A stretch of DNA of 64,000 nucleotides from Psychroserpens damuponensis. Its GTDB lineage: Bacteria; Bacteroidota; Bacteroidia; Flavobacteriales; Flavobacteriaceae. The DNA lies in assembly GCF_000826655.1 (NCBI RefSeq), contig NZ_JXJO01000022.1, positions 62,001 through 126,000 of the forward strand, given 5' to 3'. Shown piece by piece: positions 24,051 to 34,154 of this stretch (position 1 is the stretch's first letter; each line of letters begins with the position of its first letter). A model generated the notes under the pieces. It was not told the DNA's origin, did no database searches, and worked only from the letters and a program-made list of their open reading frames with translations. Both the position numbers and the translations under genes were made by a program.

Positions 24051-25089
24051 ATGTTTTATTTGCTAATTGCCCACAAGCTGCATCAATATCTTTACCTCGC
24101 GATCGTCTTACCGTTACAGTTATATTATGTTTCTCTAGCATAGACACATACATATCAATGGCTTTTGAACTTGCTTGCTGAAATTCGCCATCATCAATTG
24201 GGTTATATTCTATTAAATTTACTTTGCTTGGTGCAAATTTGCAAAATTGTATTAAGGCTTCCACATCGTTTTTAGTATCATTAATACCATCCCAAACAAC
24301 GTACTCATAGGTAATTCTATTTTTAGTTTTCTCATACCAATACACCAAAGCTTCTCTTAAATGGGCTAAAGGGAATGTGGCATTAAATGGCATTATGGAA
24401 GTTCTAATCTCATCTATTGCAGAATGTAAAGAGACTGCGAGTTTAAACTTCACCTCATCATCTGCCATTTTTTTTATCATTTTTGGCACTCCTGATGTTG
24501 ACACAACAATTCGTTTTGGCGACATTGCCAGACCTTCTGGTGATGTAATTTTATCTATGGCTTTGAGCACGTTATTGTAATTCATGAGTGGTTCTCCCAT
24601 ACCCATAAACACGATATTACTTAATGGTCTATTGTGATATAATCGACTTTCATTATCAATGGCAACGACTTGATCATAAATCTCATCTGGATTTAGGTTA
24701 CGCATACGTTTTAACCTTGCTGTGGCACAAAATCTACAGTCTAAACTACATCCTACTTGACTGGATACGCAAGCTGTTGTTCTATTTTTAGCAGGAATTA
24801 AAACGGACTCTACAATTAAACCATCGTGGAGTCGCACAGCATTTTTAATAGTGCCATCACTACTTTTTTGCATTTGATCTACTTTGATATGATTGATAAC
24901 AAAGTTTTGCTCTAACATATTTCTTGTTTCTAAAGAGATGTTAGTCATATCTTCGAACGTATGGGCACTTTTACTCCACAACCACTCATAAACCTGGTTA
25001 CCACGAAATGCTTTGTCGCCTTCTTTAACAAAAAATGCTCTTAATTGTTCTTTTGTTAATGCTCGTATGTCTTTCTTTTTAATATCCAT
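24049..25089 (-). CDS. rlmN: 23S rRNA (adenine-C2)-methyltransferase RlmN
   Basis: This radical SAM enzyme methylates A2503 of 23S rRNA and A37 of some tRNAs. The 346-residue protein has the cluster motif CSLDCRFC, GMGEPLMNYNNVLKAI, and the C-terminal catalytic cysteine in DIDAACGQL. The ATG before DIKKKDIRALTKEQ was chosen; a TTG 39 bases upstream would add residues not typical of the family. It stands alone between a terminator and a structured repeat. Confidence 0.95.
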   Translation of the reverse strand: MDIKKKDIRALTKEQLRAFFVKEGDKAFRGNQVYEWLWSKSAHTFEDMTNISLETRNMLEQNFVINHIKVDQMQKSSDGTIKNAVRLHDGLIVESVLIPAKNRTTACVSSQVGCSLDCRFCATARLKRMRNLNPDEIYDQVVAIDNESRLYHNRPLSNIVFMGMGEPLMNYNNVLKAIDKITSPEGLAMSPKRIVVSTSGVPKMIKKMADDEVKFKLAVSLHSAIDEIRTSIMPFNATFPLAHLREALVYWYEKTKNRITYEYVVWDGINDTKNDVEALIQFCKFAPSKVNLIEYNPIDDGEFQQASSKAIDMYVSMLEKHNITVTVRRSRGKDIDAACGQLANKT

Positions 25090-25160
25090 AAGTTTTGCAA
25101 AGGTAATGAAAGGGTGATTGTTAATCAATTTTACCTCATGATTTTAAAATTTCTGAGGTT

Positions 25161-25247
25161 GCATTAGTGATTGAAGTGGCATCCTTTTGTAGCTTTTTTT
25201 TAGCTACAAAAGATATAACGGAAAGCACGACCCTTTAGGGTAATGCC
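25161..25247 (+). repeat. Structured repeat, copy E (with changed ends)
   Basis: The copy starts GCATTAGTGATTGAAGTGG and ends CTTTAGGGTAATGC. Compared with the other copies (GCGTTA...TAACGC) both ends have changed so that pairing is kept. The internal hairpin is a perfect 11-bp stem, CTTTTGTAGCT and AGCTACAAAAG. It lies between rlmN and queA. Confidence 0.8.
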
Positions 25248-25258
25248 CAAAACAAAAA

Positions 25259-25286
25259 AAAGCCTTATTGTGACATAAGGCTTCCA
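25259..25286 (-). terminator. Intrinsic terminator of queA
   Basis: Read on the minus strand, AAGCCTTAT-gtcaca-ATAAGGCTT is followed by a T-run. It lies 22 bases after the queA stop codon. Confidence 0.88.
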
Positions 25287-25307
25287 TTTCTATTTTTTAA
25301 TGCTGTG

Positions 25308-26357
25308 TTATATTATCAACATGGCGTCACCATAGGTGTAAAAACGGTACTTTTCTTTAACCGCTTGTTCGTATGCTTCTTTCATGAAATCATGACCTGC
25401 AAATGCTGAAACCATCATTAATAGTGTAGATTTTGGCGTATGAAAATTAGTAATCATACTGTTTGCTATACTGAAATCGTAAGGTGGAAAAATAAATTTA
25501 TTTGTCCATCCTGTAAACTCATTTAATGTTCCGCTAGACGATACGCAACTTTCTACAGCACGCATTGCAGTTGTACCTACAGCACAAATACGTCTTTTTT
25601 CGGCAATACCTTTATTAATAATATCGGTTGCTGGTTTAGTGACATAAATTTCTTCACTATCCATTTTATGCTTAGATAAATCTTCTACTTCAACTGGGTT
25701 AAACGTACCTAAACCAACATGAAGTGTTACTTCTGGTAATTCAACTCCTTTTATTTCTAAACGTTTTAGTAAATGCTTAGAAAAGTGTAATCCTGCTGTT
25801 GGAGCTGCTACTGCACCTTCATTTTTAGCAAATATAGTTTGGTAACGCTCTGCATCTTCTGGCTCTACGTCTCTTTGAATATATTTTGGAAGTGGTGTTT
25901 GACCGAGTTCGGTTAATTTTCTTCTAAATTCATGGTAAGACCCATCATATAAAAAACGTAATGTTCTACCTCTTGATGTTGTATTATCAATAACCTCTGC
26001 CACTAATGTTTCATCATCACCAAAGTATAATTTGTTACCAATTCTAATTTTACGTGCTGGATCAACTAAAACATCCCAAAGACGTTGCTCTTCATTTAAT
26101 TCTCTTAATAAGAATACTTCAATTCTTGCACCAGTTTTTTCTTTGTTACCAAATAAACGTGCAGGAAACACTTTGGTGTTATTTAAAATCATCACATCAT
26201 CTTCTTCAAAATAATCGATAACATCTTTAAATAGTTTGTGCTCGATAGTTTGATTTTTTCTATCCAAAACCATTAGTCTAGACTCATCTCTATGCTCTGA
26301 AGGATGCTCTGCTAATAATTCATCTGGAAGGTCAAAATTGAAGTGTGATAATTTCAT
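25308..26357 (-). CDS. queA: tRNA preQ1 ribosyltransferase-isomerase QueA
   Basis: QueA transfers ribose from S-adenosylmethionine to preQ1 in tRNA during queuosine synthesis. The 349-residue protein matches the family: [71 protein letters not shown]. The length is normal. It follows aroA on the same strand after a 120-base gap and ends at a strong terminator. Confidence 0.96.
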   Translation of the reverse strand: MKLSHFNFDLPDELLAEHPSEHRDESRLMVLDRKNQTIEHKLFKDVIDYFEEDDVMILNNTKVFPARLFGNKEKTGARIEVFLLRELNEEQRLWDVLVDPARKIRIGNKLYFGDDETLVAEVIDNTTSRGRTLRFLYDGSYHEFRRKLTELGQTPLPKYIQRDVEPEDAERYQTIFAKNEGAVAAPTAGLHFSKHLLKRLEIKGVELPEVTLHVGLGTFNPVEVEDLSKHKMDSEEIYVTKPATDIINKGIAEKRRICAVGTTAMRAVESCVSSSGTLNEFTGWTNKFIFPPYDFSIANSMITNFHTPKSTLLMMVSAFAGHDFMKEAYEQAVKEKYRFYTYGDAMLII

Positions 26358-26477
26358 AAGTGATTTTTTATTTATTTTTTATGCTGAAAGCGGTTTATAC
26401 ATTATAACATTGCTTTCGTTTTTACAAGTCGCAAATATACAATCTCAACATAGGCCTTGTCAAGTAAAACGCAGTAT

Positions 26478-27704
26478 TTATTTAGAAATTTTAAAACCTA
26501 GTGTTTTTAAGTCGTCCCAAAATGTAGGATATGATTTTGAAACCACCATATAATCTTCAATAAACAGATCGGTTTTTAGAGCTAATGGTGCAAAAGCCAT
26601 AGCCATTCTATGGTCATTATATGTAGCTATAGCAACGTTTTTGATAAGCTTTGGTGTTTTATTAACTGTTAATGTATCTCCTGTTATATCAATTTGACCT
26701 CCAAGTTTTTGAAGTTCATTTTGAAGCGCAACTAATCTATCTGTTTCTTTAATTTTAAGTGTATGTAAACCCGTAAGATGACACTTTATACCCAAAGCTA
26801 AACAAGTTACTGCAATTGTTTGTGCAATATCTGGCGAATTATTAAGCTGAAATTCTACGGAATCAGTTAATGAATCTTCGGTTTTTTGTATTACCATAGA
26901 CTCATTTTGAAACACTGTTTCTACTCCAAATGATTTATAAATTTCTGCTAAAACAGAATCACCTTGTAATGATTTCTCTTTATATGATGATAATTTAACT
27001 TCTGTACCTACAGCACTTAATGCCACAATGCTATAAAAATAAGATGCCGATGACCAATCTGACTCCACTGTAAGCTTATTTGTTTTAAGCGCATCCTGTT
27101 TTGTACTTACAGTGATCACTTGACCTTTAAACGTTGTTTGAATACCTACCTGATTTAACAAATCTAGCGTCATATTGATATATGGAACAGATGTTATTTT
27201 ACCATCAAGGGTTAATTCTAATCCGTTTTCTAAACGAGATGCTATTAACAATAATGCTGAAATGTACTGGCTACTCACATTAGCATTTAAAGTCACCTTA
27301 TGCTTGGAAAGTGTTTTCCCTTTTATATTAATTGGTGGACAACCGTGTGACTCTTTATAAGTAATCTCTGCTCCTAATTGGTTTAAAGCCTCTACCAAAA
27401 TCTCTATAGGTCGTTCTTTCATACGGCTAGAACCTGTTAGCACCACATCTCGACCTGCTTTACTTGCAAAATACGCTGTTAAAAAACGCATTGCAGTACC
27501 TGCATGATGTATATCTATTATAGGCGCTTTGGAGGCTAAAGCCCTTTGCATGACTTTAGAATCATCTGAATTAGACACATTCTCGACCTCTAGTTCTGGA
27601 TATAAAGCCTGAAGTAACAACAATCTATTAGATTCACTTTTAGAACCCGTAATTGTAATGTTTGATAGTTTTTGTATTGTAGATTTGTGAAGTTGTATGG
27701 TCAT
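26478..27704 (-). CDS. aroA: 3-phosphoshikimate 1-carboxyvinyltransferase
   Basis: EPSP synthase performs the sixth step of the shikimate pathway. The 408-residue protein has GSKSESNRLLLLQAL, the AGTAMRFLTAYFA segment, and the conserved IKETDRLVALQNEL. The usual NAGT reads HAGT here. The start is the ATG before TIQLHK; a TTG 12 bases upstream was rejected. It is preceded by the MazG-like gene and followed by queA, and is separate from the aromatic operon at 34644. Confidence 0.94.
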   Translation of the reverse strand: MTIQLHKSTIQKLSNITITGSKSESNRLLLLQALYPELEVENVSNSDDSKVMQRALASKAPIIDIHHAGTAMRFLTAYFASKAGRDVVLTGSSRMKERPIEILVEALNQLGAEITYKESHGCPPINIKGKTLSKHKVTLNANVSSQYISALLLIASRLENGLELTLDGKITSVPYINMTLDLLNQVGIQTTFKGQVITVSTKQDALKTNKLTVESDWSSASYFYSIVALSAVGTEVKLSSYKEKSLQGDSVLAEIYKSFGVETVFQNESMVIQKTEDSLTDSVEFQLNNSPDIAQTIAVTCLALGIKCHLTGLHTLKIKETDRLVALQNELQKLGGQIDITGDTLTVNKTPKLIKNVAIATYNDHRMAMAFAPLALKTDLFIEDYMVVSKSYPTFWDDLKTLGFKISK

Positions 27705-27754
27705 AACTAGTGACAACCACGTTTTGAAATGTTAATCATTCAAAAACGTAAGTT

Positions 27755-28081
27755 TTATTTTAATTTATCATTATTGTGATGCCTATCGTGATCTCTTTTA
27801 GTTTTTAAATCTAATTTTTTATCAAAGGTACTTTGCAAATCAATACCTGTTTGGTTTGCTAAACACAAAATTACAAAAACCACATCTGCTAGCTCTTCTC
27901 CTAAGTCTTTATTTTTATCACTTTCTTTTTCGCTTTGCTCACCATAGCGTCTGGCAATTATTCTAGCGACTTCTCCAACTTCTTCAGTAAGTTGTGCCAT
28001 ATTAGTAAGTTCGTTAAAGTAACGTACACCATGTTCTTTAATCCAAGTGTCAACTTCTAATTGTGCGTTTTTAATATCCAT
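27755..28081 (-). CDS. MazG-like nucleotide pyrophosphohydrolase
   Basis: The 108-residue protein has the all-alpha NTP pyrophosphohydrolase motif: QLTEEVGEVARIIARR with EExxE, and GEELADVVFVILCLA with ExxD. Such enzymes hydrolyse (often damaged) nucleoside triphosphates with magnesium. The His/Asp-rich tail (RDHDRHHNNDK) is charged. It begins one base before the end of the DUF3857 gene region and precedes aroA. Confidence 0.88.
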   Translation of the reverse strand: MDIKNAQLEVDTWIKEHGVRYFNELTNMAQLTEEVGEVARIIARRYGEQSEKESDKNKDLGEELADVVFVILCLANQTGIDLQSTFDKKLDLKTKRDHDRHHNNDKLK

Positions 28082-28082
28082 T

Positions 28083-30092
28083 TTAAATCTTTTTAAGTAC
28101 TATTTTTTCTGTTTGTTTCTCAAGGGCTTGAGCAAAAAACTCCTTAAAGAACGCATAATTTTCAGAAAGTATAAAAGAAGAATTAATATTTAACTCTACA
28201 TTGACTTGTAAAAAGCGTCCGTTTTGATTTATCATATATTTAAATTCTCCTGTTTTATTAGAAAAATCTAACGCTTTATTTTCTGGTAATGTGTCTACAT
28301 CATAACCTTCTGGAAGCATAATATAAATCATATATTTATCAGACATTGGGTACATAAGATCAATAGGTAAAGTACGTTCATCTTGTTTAAACGGATTTTC
28401 TTGTGAACTTAAAAAGAGTAATGGCGAAAAATATAAATTATCACCAATCTGTTCAATGGCATTGTCCATTGTGTATTCATAGGTTATTTTAATAGGCTCC
28501 AATAAATTATCTTCACCTTCAACTTTTAAATTAGAAATTAATAAATCGGCTTTATCTTTTTCGATAGCTTTTATATAAGTTTCTGGGCTAACATCACCAT
28601 ACTTATCTCTATAGCGTTTTGCCACGTAATCAAACTTTTGAGACCTCACTTTTCCTTCCGCAGATAAATCAGGATTTATTTTAATATTTAAACCTATTAT
28701 ATCTTTTGATAATGAACGAGGTGCTAAATCTATCCATGAAGAACTACCGTTTTCTCTAATTACACGACCTTGCCAATTTAAATCTTTTACAGGTAATGTA
28801 TTAAATGTTGCATTTTTATCTGTGGCATCTAACAACGACATGATGTCTTGATTTTCGATAAAGCAAATCACATAATTAAAGCCTTTACGAGTTGGAAATA
28901 ATGGTATTCCATTGCTTTTTGTACTAATTAATACAGGGTTTGCATTTATCCCAGCATACCTTAGCATAGACACCAGCATCAAATTTATATCGCCTACATT
29001 ACCTACACCTTCTTTATATGCTTTTCTTACACCAGCTTCTGTAGAATAGCCATTATAACCATTCCATTTTACTTTTCGTTTTACATAATTATAAATCATA
29101 AATGCCTTTTGAGCATCACTATCTAAATCACTAATTAATGCATTAATATCATCTTCATAGTAACCCGATTTTTTTAATTGAGTTCCAAAACCATCAGACT
29201 CATAAATTGTTTTGGTTACGTTATCCCATGTATTTGCTAAATTTTTATAGGGTTCATCAGGATATTTAACTGCTGTTAATTCTAGTTCTAGCTTGGCTTG
29301 ATAATTACTCAAATTATCTATAAATGGTTCATCTTTTAAAGCAGGAATATCCACTTCATTAGACTTGTATACATTATCAACAAAATCTAGATTAGATTGA
29401 CTAAACTCTGTTTTATTTACAGAAAAAGTACCAGATCTAGATTTACTTCTAATCACTGTAACTCTATTATCTTTAGACGACTCAAATTTTGGCAGGTAAC
29501 TCGCTTTAGGGTTTAAGAGTTTATTATAAATAAAATACTCTGGTGTGCTTATTTTTGTTTCTAAAACATTAATAGGAATAGTATATTGAAGTTCCAAATC
29601 ATCAATGGCTAAAAAAGGAGATGAAATCATATATGAGAATTCCACAATACATCCTGCTTTTATATTTGGCATTGTAAAAGACGTAATATCCCAATATTTA
29701 TTAGCTTCCTCTTCAAAAATACCATCTTTTTTAAGCTTATCATCTGTTACTTTACCATTAACTAAATTATAAGTATAGGCTTTTAAATTATTTATTTGTT
29801 CTTTACTAGAACTACCAGTGTAGGTTTTTACTCGCTTTGTTGCCCAATCAAACCCATCTTTATTATATATTTTTATACGTTCGTGTATGGTTCTATTTTG
29901 AATAAACCCTTCTCCTTGTCGGTATACAAATCGCACACTTTCTCTTTTAAATAAAACGGCTGCATTTGCTGATGCATCTTTAGGATGTACGCTCTCTGCT
30001 AATTCTTCTTTTGAAACTTTACCAAATTTAAAATTTTGAGCCTGTACATTAAAGGACATAAAAAGTAAAAATACTGCAATAATAATTCTCAT
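28083..30092 (-). CDS. DUF3857 protein with inactive transglutaminase-like domain
   Basis: The 669-residue protein has a signal peptide (IIAVFLLFMSFNVQAQ), a DUF3857 domain and a transglutaminase-like domain. In the latter the catalytic Cys is missing: GNVGDINLMLVSMLRYAG has Ile where the paralogue at 30096 has ADCKGL, and the His is Tyr (FNYVICFI). The Asp in LLDATDKN remains. I believe such inactive members are common in Bacteroidota. It is placed in the periplasm or envelope; no function is known. It lies 3 bases after its paralogue. Confidence 0.8.
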   Translation of the reverse strand: MRIIIAVFLLFMSFNVQAQNFKFGKVSKEELAESVHPKDASANAAVLFKRESVRFVYRQGEGFIQNRTIHERIKIYNKDGFDWATKRVKTYTGSSSKEQINNLKAYTYNLVNGKVTDDKLKKDGIFEEEANKYWDITSFTMPNIKAGCIVEFSYMISSPFLAIDDLELQYTIPINVLETKISTPEYFIYNKLLNPKASYLPKFESSKDNRVTVIRSKSRSGTFSVNKTEFSQSNLDFVDNVYKSNEVDIPALKDEPFIDNLSNYQAKLELELTAVKYPDEPYKNLANTWDNVTKTIYESDGFGTQLKKSGYYEDDINALISDLDSDAQKAFMIYNYVKRKVKWNGYNGYSTEAGVRKAYKEGVGNVGDINLMLVSMLRYAGINANPVLISTKSNGIPLFPTRKGFNYVICFIENQDIMSLLDATDKNATFNTLPVKDLNWQGRVIRENGSSSWIDLAPRSLSKDIIGLNIKINPDLSAEGKVRSQKFDYVAKRYRDKYGDVSPETYIKAIEKDKADLLISNLKVEGEDNLLEPIKITYEYTMDNAIEQIGDNLYFSPLLFLSSQENPFKQDERTLPIDLMYPMSDKYMIYIMLPEGYDVDTLPENKALDFSNKTGEFKYMINQNGRFLQVNVELNINSSFILSENYAFFKEFFAQALEKQTEKIVLKKI

Positions 30093-30095
30093 AGT

Positions 30096-32000
30096 TTAGG
30101 TTTTAGAAATCAATACAATTTTAGACTCATCATGTTTTACCATAGTAGACATAAAGGTTCTAAAATCGTCATACGCTTCTTTTGGATAGAAGCCTTTATT
30201 TAAAATTTGTGTTCGCTTGTACACTAATTTAGTGTCAGATAATTTTTTAATGGTAAATGAATAGCTTCCAAATTTATTAGTAATCTCAACTGCATTTGGC
30301 ATCGCTTCAATATGAAAATTTGAATCTATGGTGATCACAAATTCATCAACATTTTTATAACCTCTATCGATTTCAAAATCTAGAGTTCGTTTTTTATAGC
30401 GCGTAGGTATTCGGGTTACTTTATTAAAAACATTAGGCTGAAACAATAAACGTTTACCACTTTTTGTAGCAAAACTAGCGGCTTTAACCTTTACATTTTC
30501 AGTAAAAACAACAGCATCTTTATCATTTATGAATTGTATATTTTCTACGGAAATGTTATTAATATAGTCCCAATAATCTTTAATATACAATTCTTGCTCT
30601 CGTAAAGGCTTAGTTTGAATACCTTCATGTATTGCATATTGAAAACCATGAGTTTTAATTGTTACATCTGCGGCAATTGATCCATCGTTTACAATCGCTA
30701 TAGTTGCATTGGTGGTTTTTAAATTATCGTTTGTTTCATATACTGTAGTGTGAATTATTTTACCACCTTCTGGAGTAATTAAAAGCGCATCTCTATCATC
30801 AGTAAAACCAGCTATAAAACCAAACGGATTGGTTTGACTTGTACACTCTAACCAAATATCTTTAGTCTCATTAGGAATACAAATTACAGCATGATTACCC
30901 TCTGTAGCTGAGAACTCTGTATCAAAACTTGTAATATCTCGACCTCCATAAATCACAGCATAATGTGATACGACACCAACCTCATCTAATAGTGCTTTTG
31001 TATAATTAGATAAGCCTTTGCAGTCTGCATAACCCAAACGCTCTACATCATCTGCCAACATTGGTTTCCAACCTCCAATACCAACTTGCACACTAATGTA
31101 GCGTGTTTTCTCTTGCATATAGTTATAGACAATTTTAGCTTTCTCGGCATCTGTACTGGCGTGTGCTGTTAAGTTTTTAACTTCTTCTTTTATATGCTCT
31201 GGAATAATTTCTGTACCCATTAAAAGTTCATCATGCATCCATTTCCCAAAATCTTCCCAGTTATTATTTAAACCTATAACGCCTTCCATTTCAAAATTTA
31301 TTAATGCTGCTCTTACTTTTGGCGCATAGCTTTCAAATGACGGACTAAACGCTTCTGGTTTTATAGATTTTATGTTTTTAGCGGTATAATGAAAATCATT
31401 ATGTTTTTCAATTGGAAAATCGTCTAGATTGATCGCTTTTATTTTAACTTGAGTCTTTGAGTTATTAACGATTTTATATTCTGAATTCTCTGTACTTACA
31501 TAAAAACCACTTATAGGTCTCCAAGATGGTACGAATGCTGTGGTTTTAAAATCTACTTCTACCTCATAAACTATAGTATAAGGATAACTTGTTGGTGTAT
31601 AATTGAGGTATTTCACACGATTATCATCATAAAGCGTTCCTCCACTTACTGCACTTACATCTTCAAAATCTTTTGCTTTAAATTTCTTTATTTCTTTACC
31701 ATTGCTATCATAAATTCGGGCCTCTAACGATTTAATTTTTCTGTTATCATCATAACCTGCAACTGCACCTTGATCTGAAATTCCATTTTCATTATAAACG
31801 GTTACGATCCGTTTATTTCTATATATAAAATTATTGTATGCTTTAACCTCTATGAGTGTATGATCGTACCGAACTACTGCATTAGCTTTAACTCTTAATT
31901 GTAAAGGTACTGTTGATGATTTAAGGAGTGCTTCGTCTTGAGCATGGAGATTAAAAACACAGCATAGCATGAACACTATAATGTATGGTTTTATAGGCAT
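30096..32000 (-). CDS. DUF3857 protein with transglutaminase-like domain
   Basis: This 634-residue envelope protein has a signal peptide (YIIVFMLCCVFNLHAQ), DUF3857 and a transglutaminase-like domain with an intact-looking catalytic Cys (YADCKGLSNYTKALL) and His (GNHAVICIPN). Beta-rich segments follow. It lies directly upstream of the inactive paralogue and the two may work together. The substrate is unknown. Confidence 0.82.
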   Translation of the reverse strand: MPIKPYIIVFMLCCVFNLHAQDEALLKSSTVPLQLRVKANAVVRYDHTLIEVKAYNNFIYRNKRIVTVYNENGISDQGAVAGYDDNRKIKSLEARIYDSNGKEIKKFKAKDFEDVSAVSGGTLYDDNRVKYLNYTPTSYPYTIVYEVEVDFKTTAFVPSWRPISGFYVSTENSEYKIVNNSKTQVKIKAINLDDFPIEKHNDFHYTAKNIKSIKPEAFSPSFESYAPKVRAALINFEMEGVIGLNNNWEDFGKWMHDELLMGTEIIPEHIKEEVKNLTAHASTDAEKAKIVYNYMQEKTRYISVQVGIGGWKPMLADDVERLGYADCKGLSNYTKALLDEVGVVSHYAVIYGGRDITSFDTEFSATEGNHAVICIPNETKDIWLECTSQTNPFGFIAGFTDDRDALLITPEGGKIIHTTVYETNDNLKTTNATIAIVNDGSIAADVTIKTHGFQYAIHEGIQTKPLREQELYIKDYWDYINNISVENIQFINDKDAVVFTENVKVKAASFATKSGKRLLFQPNVFNKVTRIPTRYKKRTLDFEIDRGYKNVDEFVITIDSNFHIEAMPNAVEITNKFGSYSFTIKKLSDTKLVYKRTQILNKGFYPKEAYDDFRTFMSTMVKHDESKIVLISKT

Positions 32001-32086
32001 TTGAAAGCGATTTAGTTAAGTTGGTTATCAAATATAGTATTTTTACTCTATAGCTTACTATAAAAACCTCAAAACATGATAATTAA

Positions 32087-32608
32087 TTAGACGTCAGATT
32101 TTTTTGACATAAAATAGTGTAGTAATAAAATGATTATGCATGGCATAGCGATGTACTGAATCTCACTCATAATAACTCTAATTCCCCATTCTGAAAAGAA
32201 CTTCTCAACGCCAATTGGTGATACTTTAATCCCTCTAAAAGGGAAGAAATATCGTGAGTTATCAAATGGTATAAAAAACCCAACGCCTTTTCCTCCACTT
32301 GTCATGGCATCTAATATACCATGAGATATGGTTGATAAAAATAATACAACAGCAACTACTAGTTTTCTAGAATTTCCGAAGAAAAAAGTAAGTAATGTCG
32401 TCCAAATTACGGCAAACACAATAGAATGTGAAAAACCGCGATGCCCAAAAGGATCTAAATAATCGATACCCAAGGCAAAGCCAATAACATCTAAATCTGG
32501 CAGCATTGAAGACCCAATAGCCAGAAAAACTAATAATTTACTAGACTTAGCATCTACAACTTTAGTTAATGTGTAAGCTACCAAACCATGACTAAAAATT
32601 GAAGCCAT
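32087..32608 (-). CDS. YdjM-type membrane metal-dependent hydrolase
   Basis: The 173-residue membrane protein shows the family pattern of the YdjM/LexA-binding inner-membrane group: SHGLVAYTLTKV near the start, SMLPDLDVIG, FGHRGFSHSIVF and SHGILDAMTSGG, with conserved His and Asp residues and about four membrane segments. Its start overlaps the stop of dtd (TAATG). Substrate is unknown. Confidence 0.85.
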   Translation of the reverse strand: MASIFSHGLVAYTLTKVVDAKSSKLLVFLAIGSSMLPDLDVIGFALGIDYLDPFGHRGFSHSIVFAVIWTTLLTFFFGNSRKLVVAVVLFLSTISHGILDAMTSGGKGVGFFIPFDNSRYFFPFRGIKVSPIGVEKFFSEWGIRVIMSEIQYIAMPCIIILLLHYFMSKKSDV

Positions 32609-33060
32609 TACTTTTTATCTTTAGTATCTATAATTATAGTAACAGGACCATCGTTGAGTAATTCTACTTTCATATCTGCTCCAAATTGACCTGTTTGCAC
32701 TGTTTTACCTAAATCATTTTCTAGCTGTTTAACGAATGTTTTATATAGCGGAATGGCAACATCTGGTTTGGCTGCTAGTAGATAACTAGGGCGATTTCCT
32801 TTTTTTGTGCTTGCTTGAAGTGTAAACTGGCTTACAACAATGGCATCCCCTTGGTTTTGAAGTAATGAGGTGTTCATCACACCATCGTCATCTGAAAATA
32901 TACGAAGATTAGAAATTTTGTTAGACAACCATTTAATGTCTTCTTGTGTATCTTCATTAACAATCCCAAGAAGTACTAGCAATCCAGAATTGATTTGAGC
33001 TACTTTTTCTCCTTCAATAGTAACTGATGCTTTTGTGACACGCTGAATGACTGCTTTCAA
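32608..33060 (-). CDS. dtd: D-aminoacyl-tRNA deacylase
   Basis: Dtd removes D-amino acids from mischarged tRNA. The 150-residue protein begins MKAVIQRVTKASVTIEG and has VVSQFTLQASTKKGNRPSY and the C-terminal NDGPVTIIIDT, where the G-P pair forms the substrate-selective site. It lies downstream of rsgA and overlaps the next gene. Confidence 0.96.
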   Translation of the reverse strand: MKAVIQRVTKASVTIEGEKVAQINSGLLVLLGIVNEDTQEDIKWLSNKISNLRIFSDDDGVMNTSLLQNQGDAIVVSQFTLQASTKKGNRPSYLLAAKPDVAIPLYKTFVKQLENDLGKTVQTGQFGADMKVELLNDGPVTIIIDTKDKK

Positions 33061-33123
33061 AATAGTTTAAAATTTAATAGTTAAAGTGACTTAAAATTAA
33101 AGACTACACACTGGAAGATTATG

Positions 33124-34074
33124 TTATTTCTCTTCCCAATTATCGGTTCGATAATGTTCATCTTCGCCTTCTAAAATTTGCAGATAACTACGATATCTCG
33201 AGTAAGATATTTCATCATTATCTAAGGCGGTTTTTACTGCACATTTAGGTTCTTCGGTATGCAAACAGTTATTGAATTTGCAGTCTTGTTTAAGTTCAAA
33301 AAATTCAGGAAAATAATCTGCAACTTCCTCTTTGTCCATATCTACAATACCAAAGCCTTTAATACCAGGTGTATCAATGATTTTTGCATCAAAGCTTAAA
33401 TCAAACATTTCGGCAAATGTCGTTGTATGTTGTCCTTGACTATGCTGAGACGAAATGGCTTTAGTTTTTAGATCTAAACCAGGCTCTATGGCATTTACTA
33501 ATGTTGATTTTCCAACGCCAGAGTGCCCTGCGAACATGCTCACCTTGTTTGTCATTAAAGCTTTTACTTTATCTACATTTTTTCCTGTTTCCGCAGAGAT
33601 ACCAATACAATCATACCCAATTTTTCTATAGACGTGAGCTAAATAACGCACTTCATCTAAAGTCTCTTCACTATAGGTATCTACTTTATTAAATAGTAGT
33701 ATGGTTTTGACTTGATAGGCTTCGGCAGTGACCAAAAAACGATCTATAAAACTTGTAAATGTTGGAGGATTATCAATGGTTACAAGTAAAAATACTTGAT
33801 CTACATTGGAGGCTATGATATGGGTTTGTTTTGATAAGTTAACCGATTTACGAACAATATAATTGGTACGTTCATGAATATTGTGAATAACACCTGTTTC
33901 ATTATCATTATTGGTTTCAATTTCAAAATCTACATGATCTCCTACTGCAATTGGGTTAGTGCTTTTAATTCCTTTTAATCTAAATTTACCTTTAATTCTG
34001 CATTGGTAAGTTTTACCTAATTCGGTTTTAACTGTGTACCAGCTTCCTGTAGATTTGTAAACGAGTCCTGTCAT
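33124..34074 (-). CDS. rsgA: Ribosome small-subunit GTPase RsgA
   Basis: RsgA is a circularly permuted GTPase for 30S maturation. The 316-residue protein has an OB fold at the start, the G4 motif FNKVDTY before the P-loop (AGHSGVGKSTLVNAI), DTPGIKGFG, and a C-terminal zinc knuckle (CKFNNCLHTEEPKC). The start is the ATG before TGLVYKSTG. A divergent small secreted protein gene begins 81 bases upstream. Confidence 0.95.
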   Translation of the reverse strand: MTGLVYKSTGSWYTVKTELGKTYQCRIKGKFRLKGIKSTNPIAVGDHVDFEIETNNDNETGVIHNIHERTNYIVRKSVNLSKQTHIIASNVDQVFLLVTIDNPPTFTSFIDRFLVTAEAYQVKTILLFNKVDTYSEETLDEVRYLAHVYRKIGYDCIGISAETGKNVDKVKALMTNKVSMFAGHSGVGKSTLVNAIEPGLDLKTKAISSQHSQGQHTTTFAEMFDLSFDAKIIDTPGIKGFGIVDMDKEEVADYFPEFFELKQDCKFNNCLHTEEPKCAVKTALDNDEISYSRYRSYLQILEGEDEHYRTDNWEEK

Positions 34075-34154
34075 TGAAAAAATATTTAACAAAATAACGA
34101 TTTTAATTTTTATGATATCTTAAATTGCTAACTTAAATTTTAAAATATAACAAC

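Noticed and set aside
787-25247. Repeat copies as a CRISPR array
   Set aside because: Copies are far apart, vary in length, and there are no regular spacers or cas genes.
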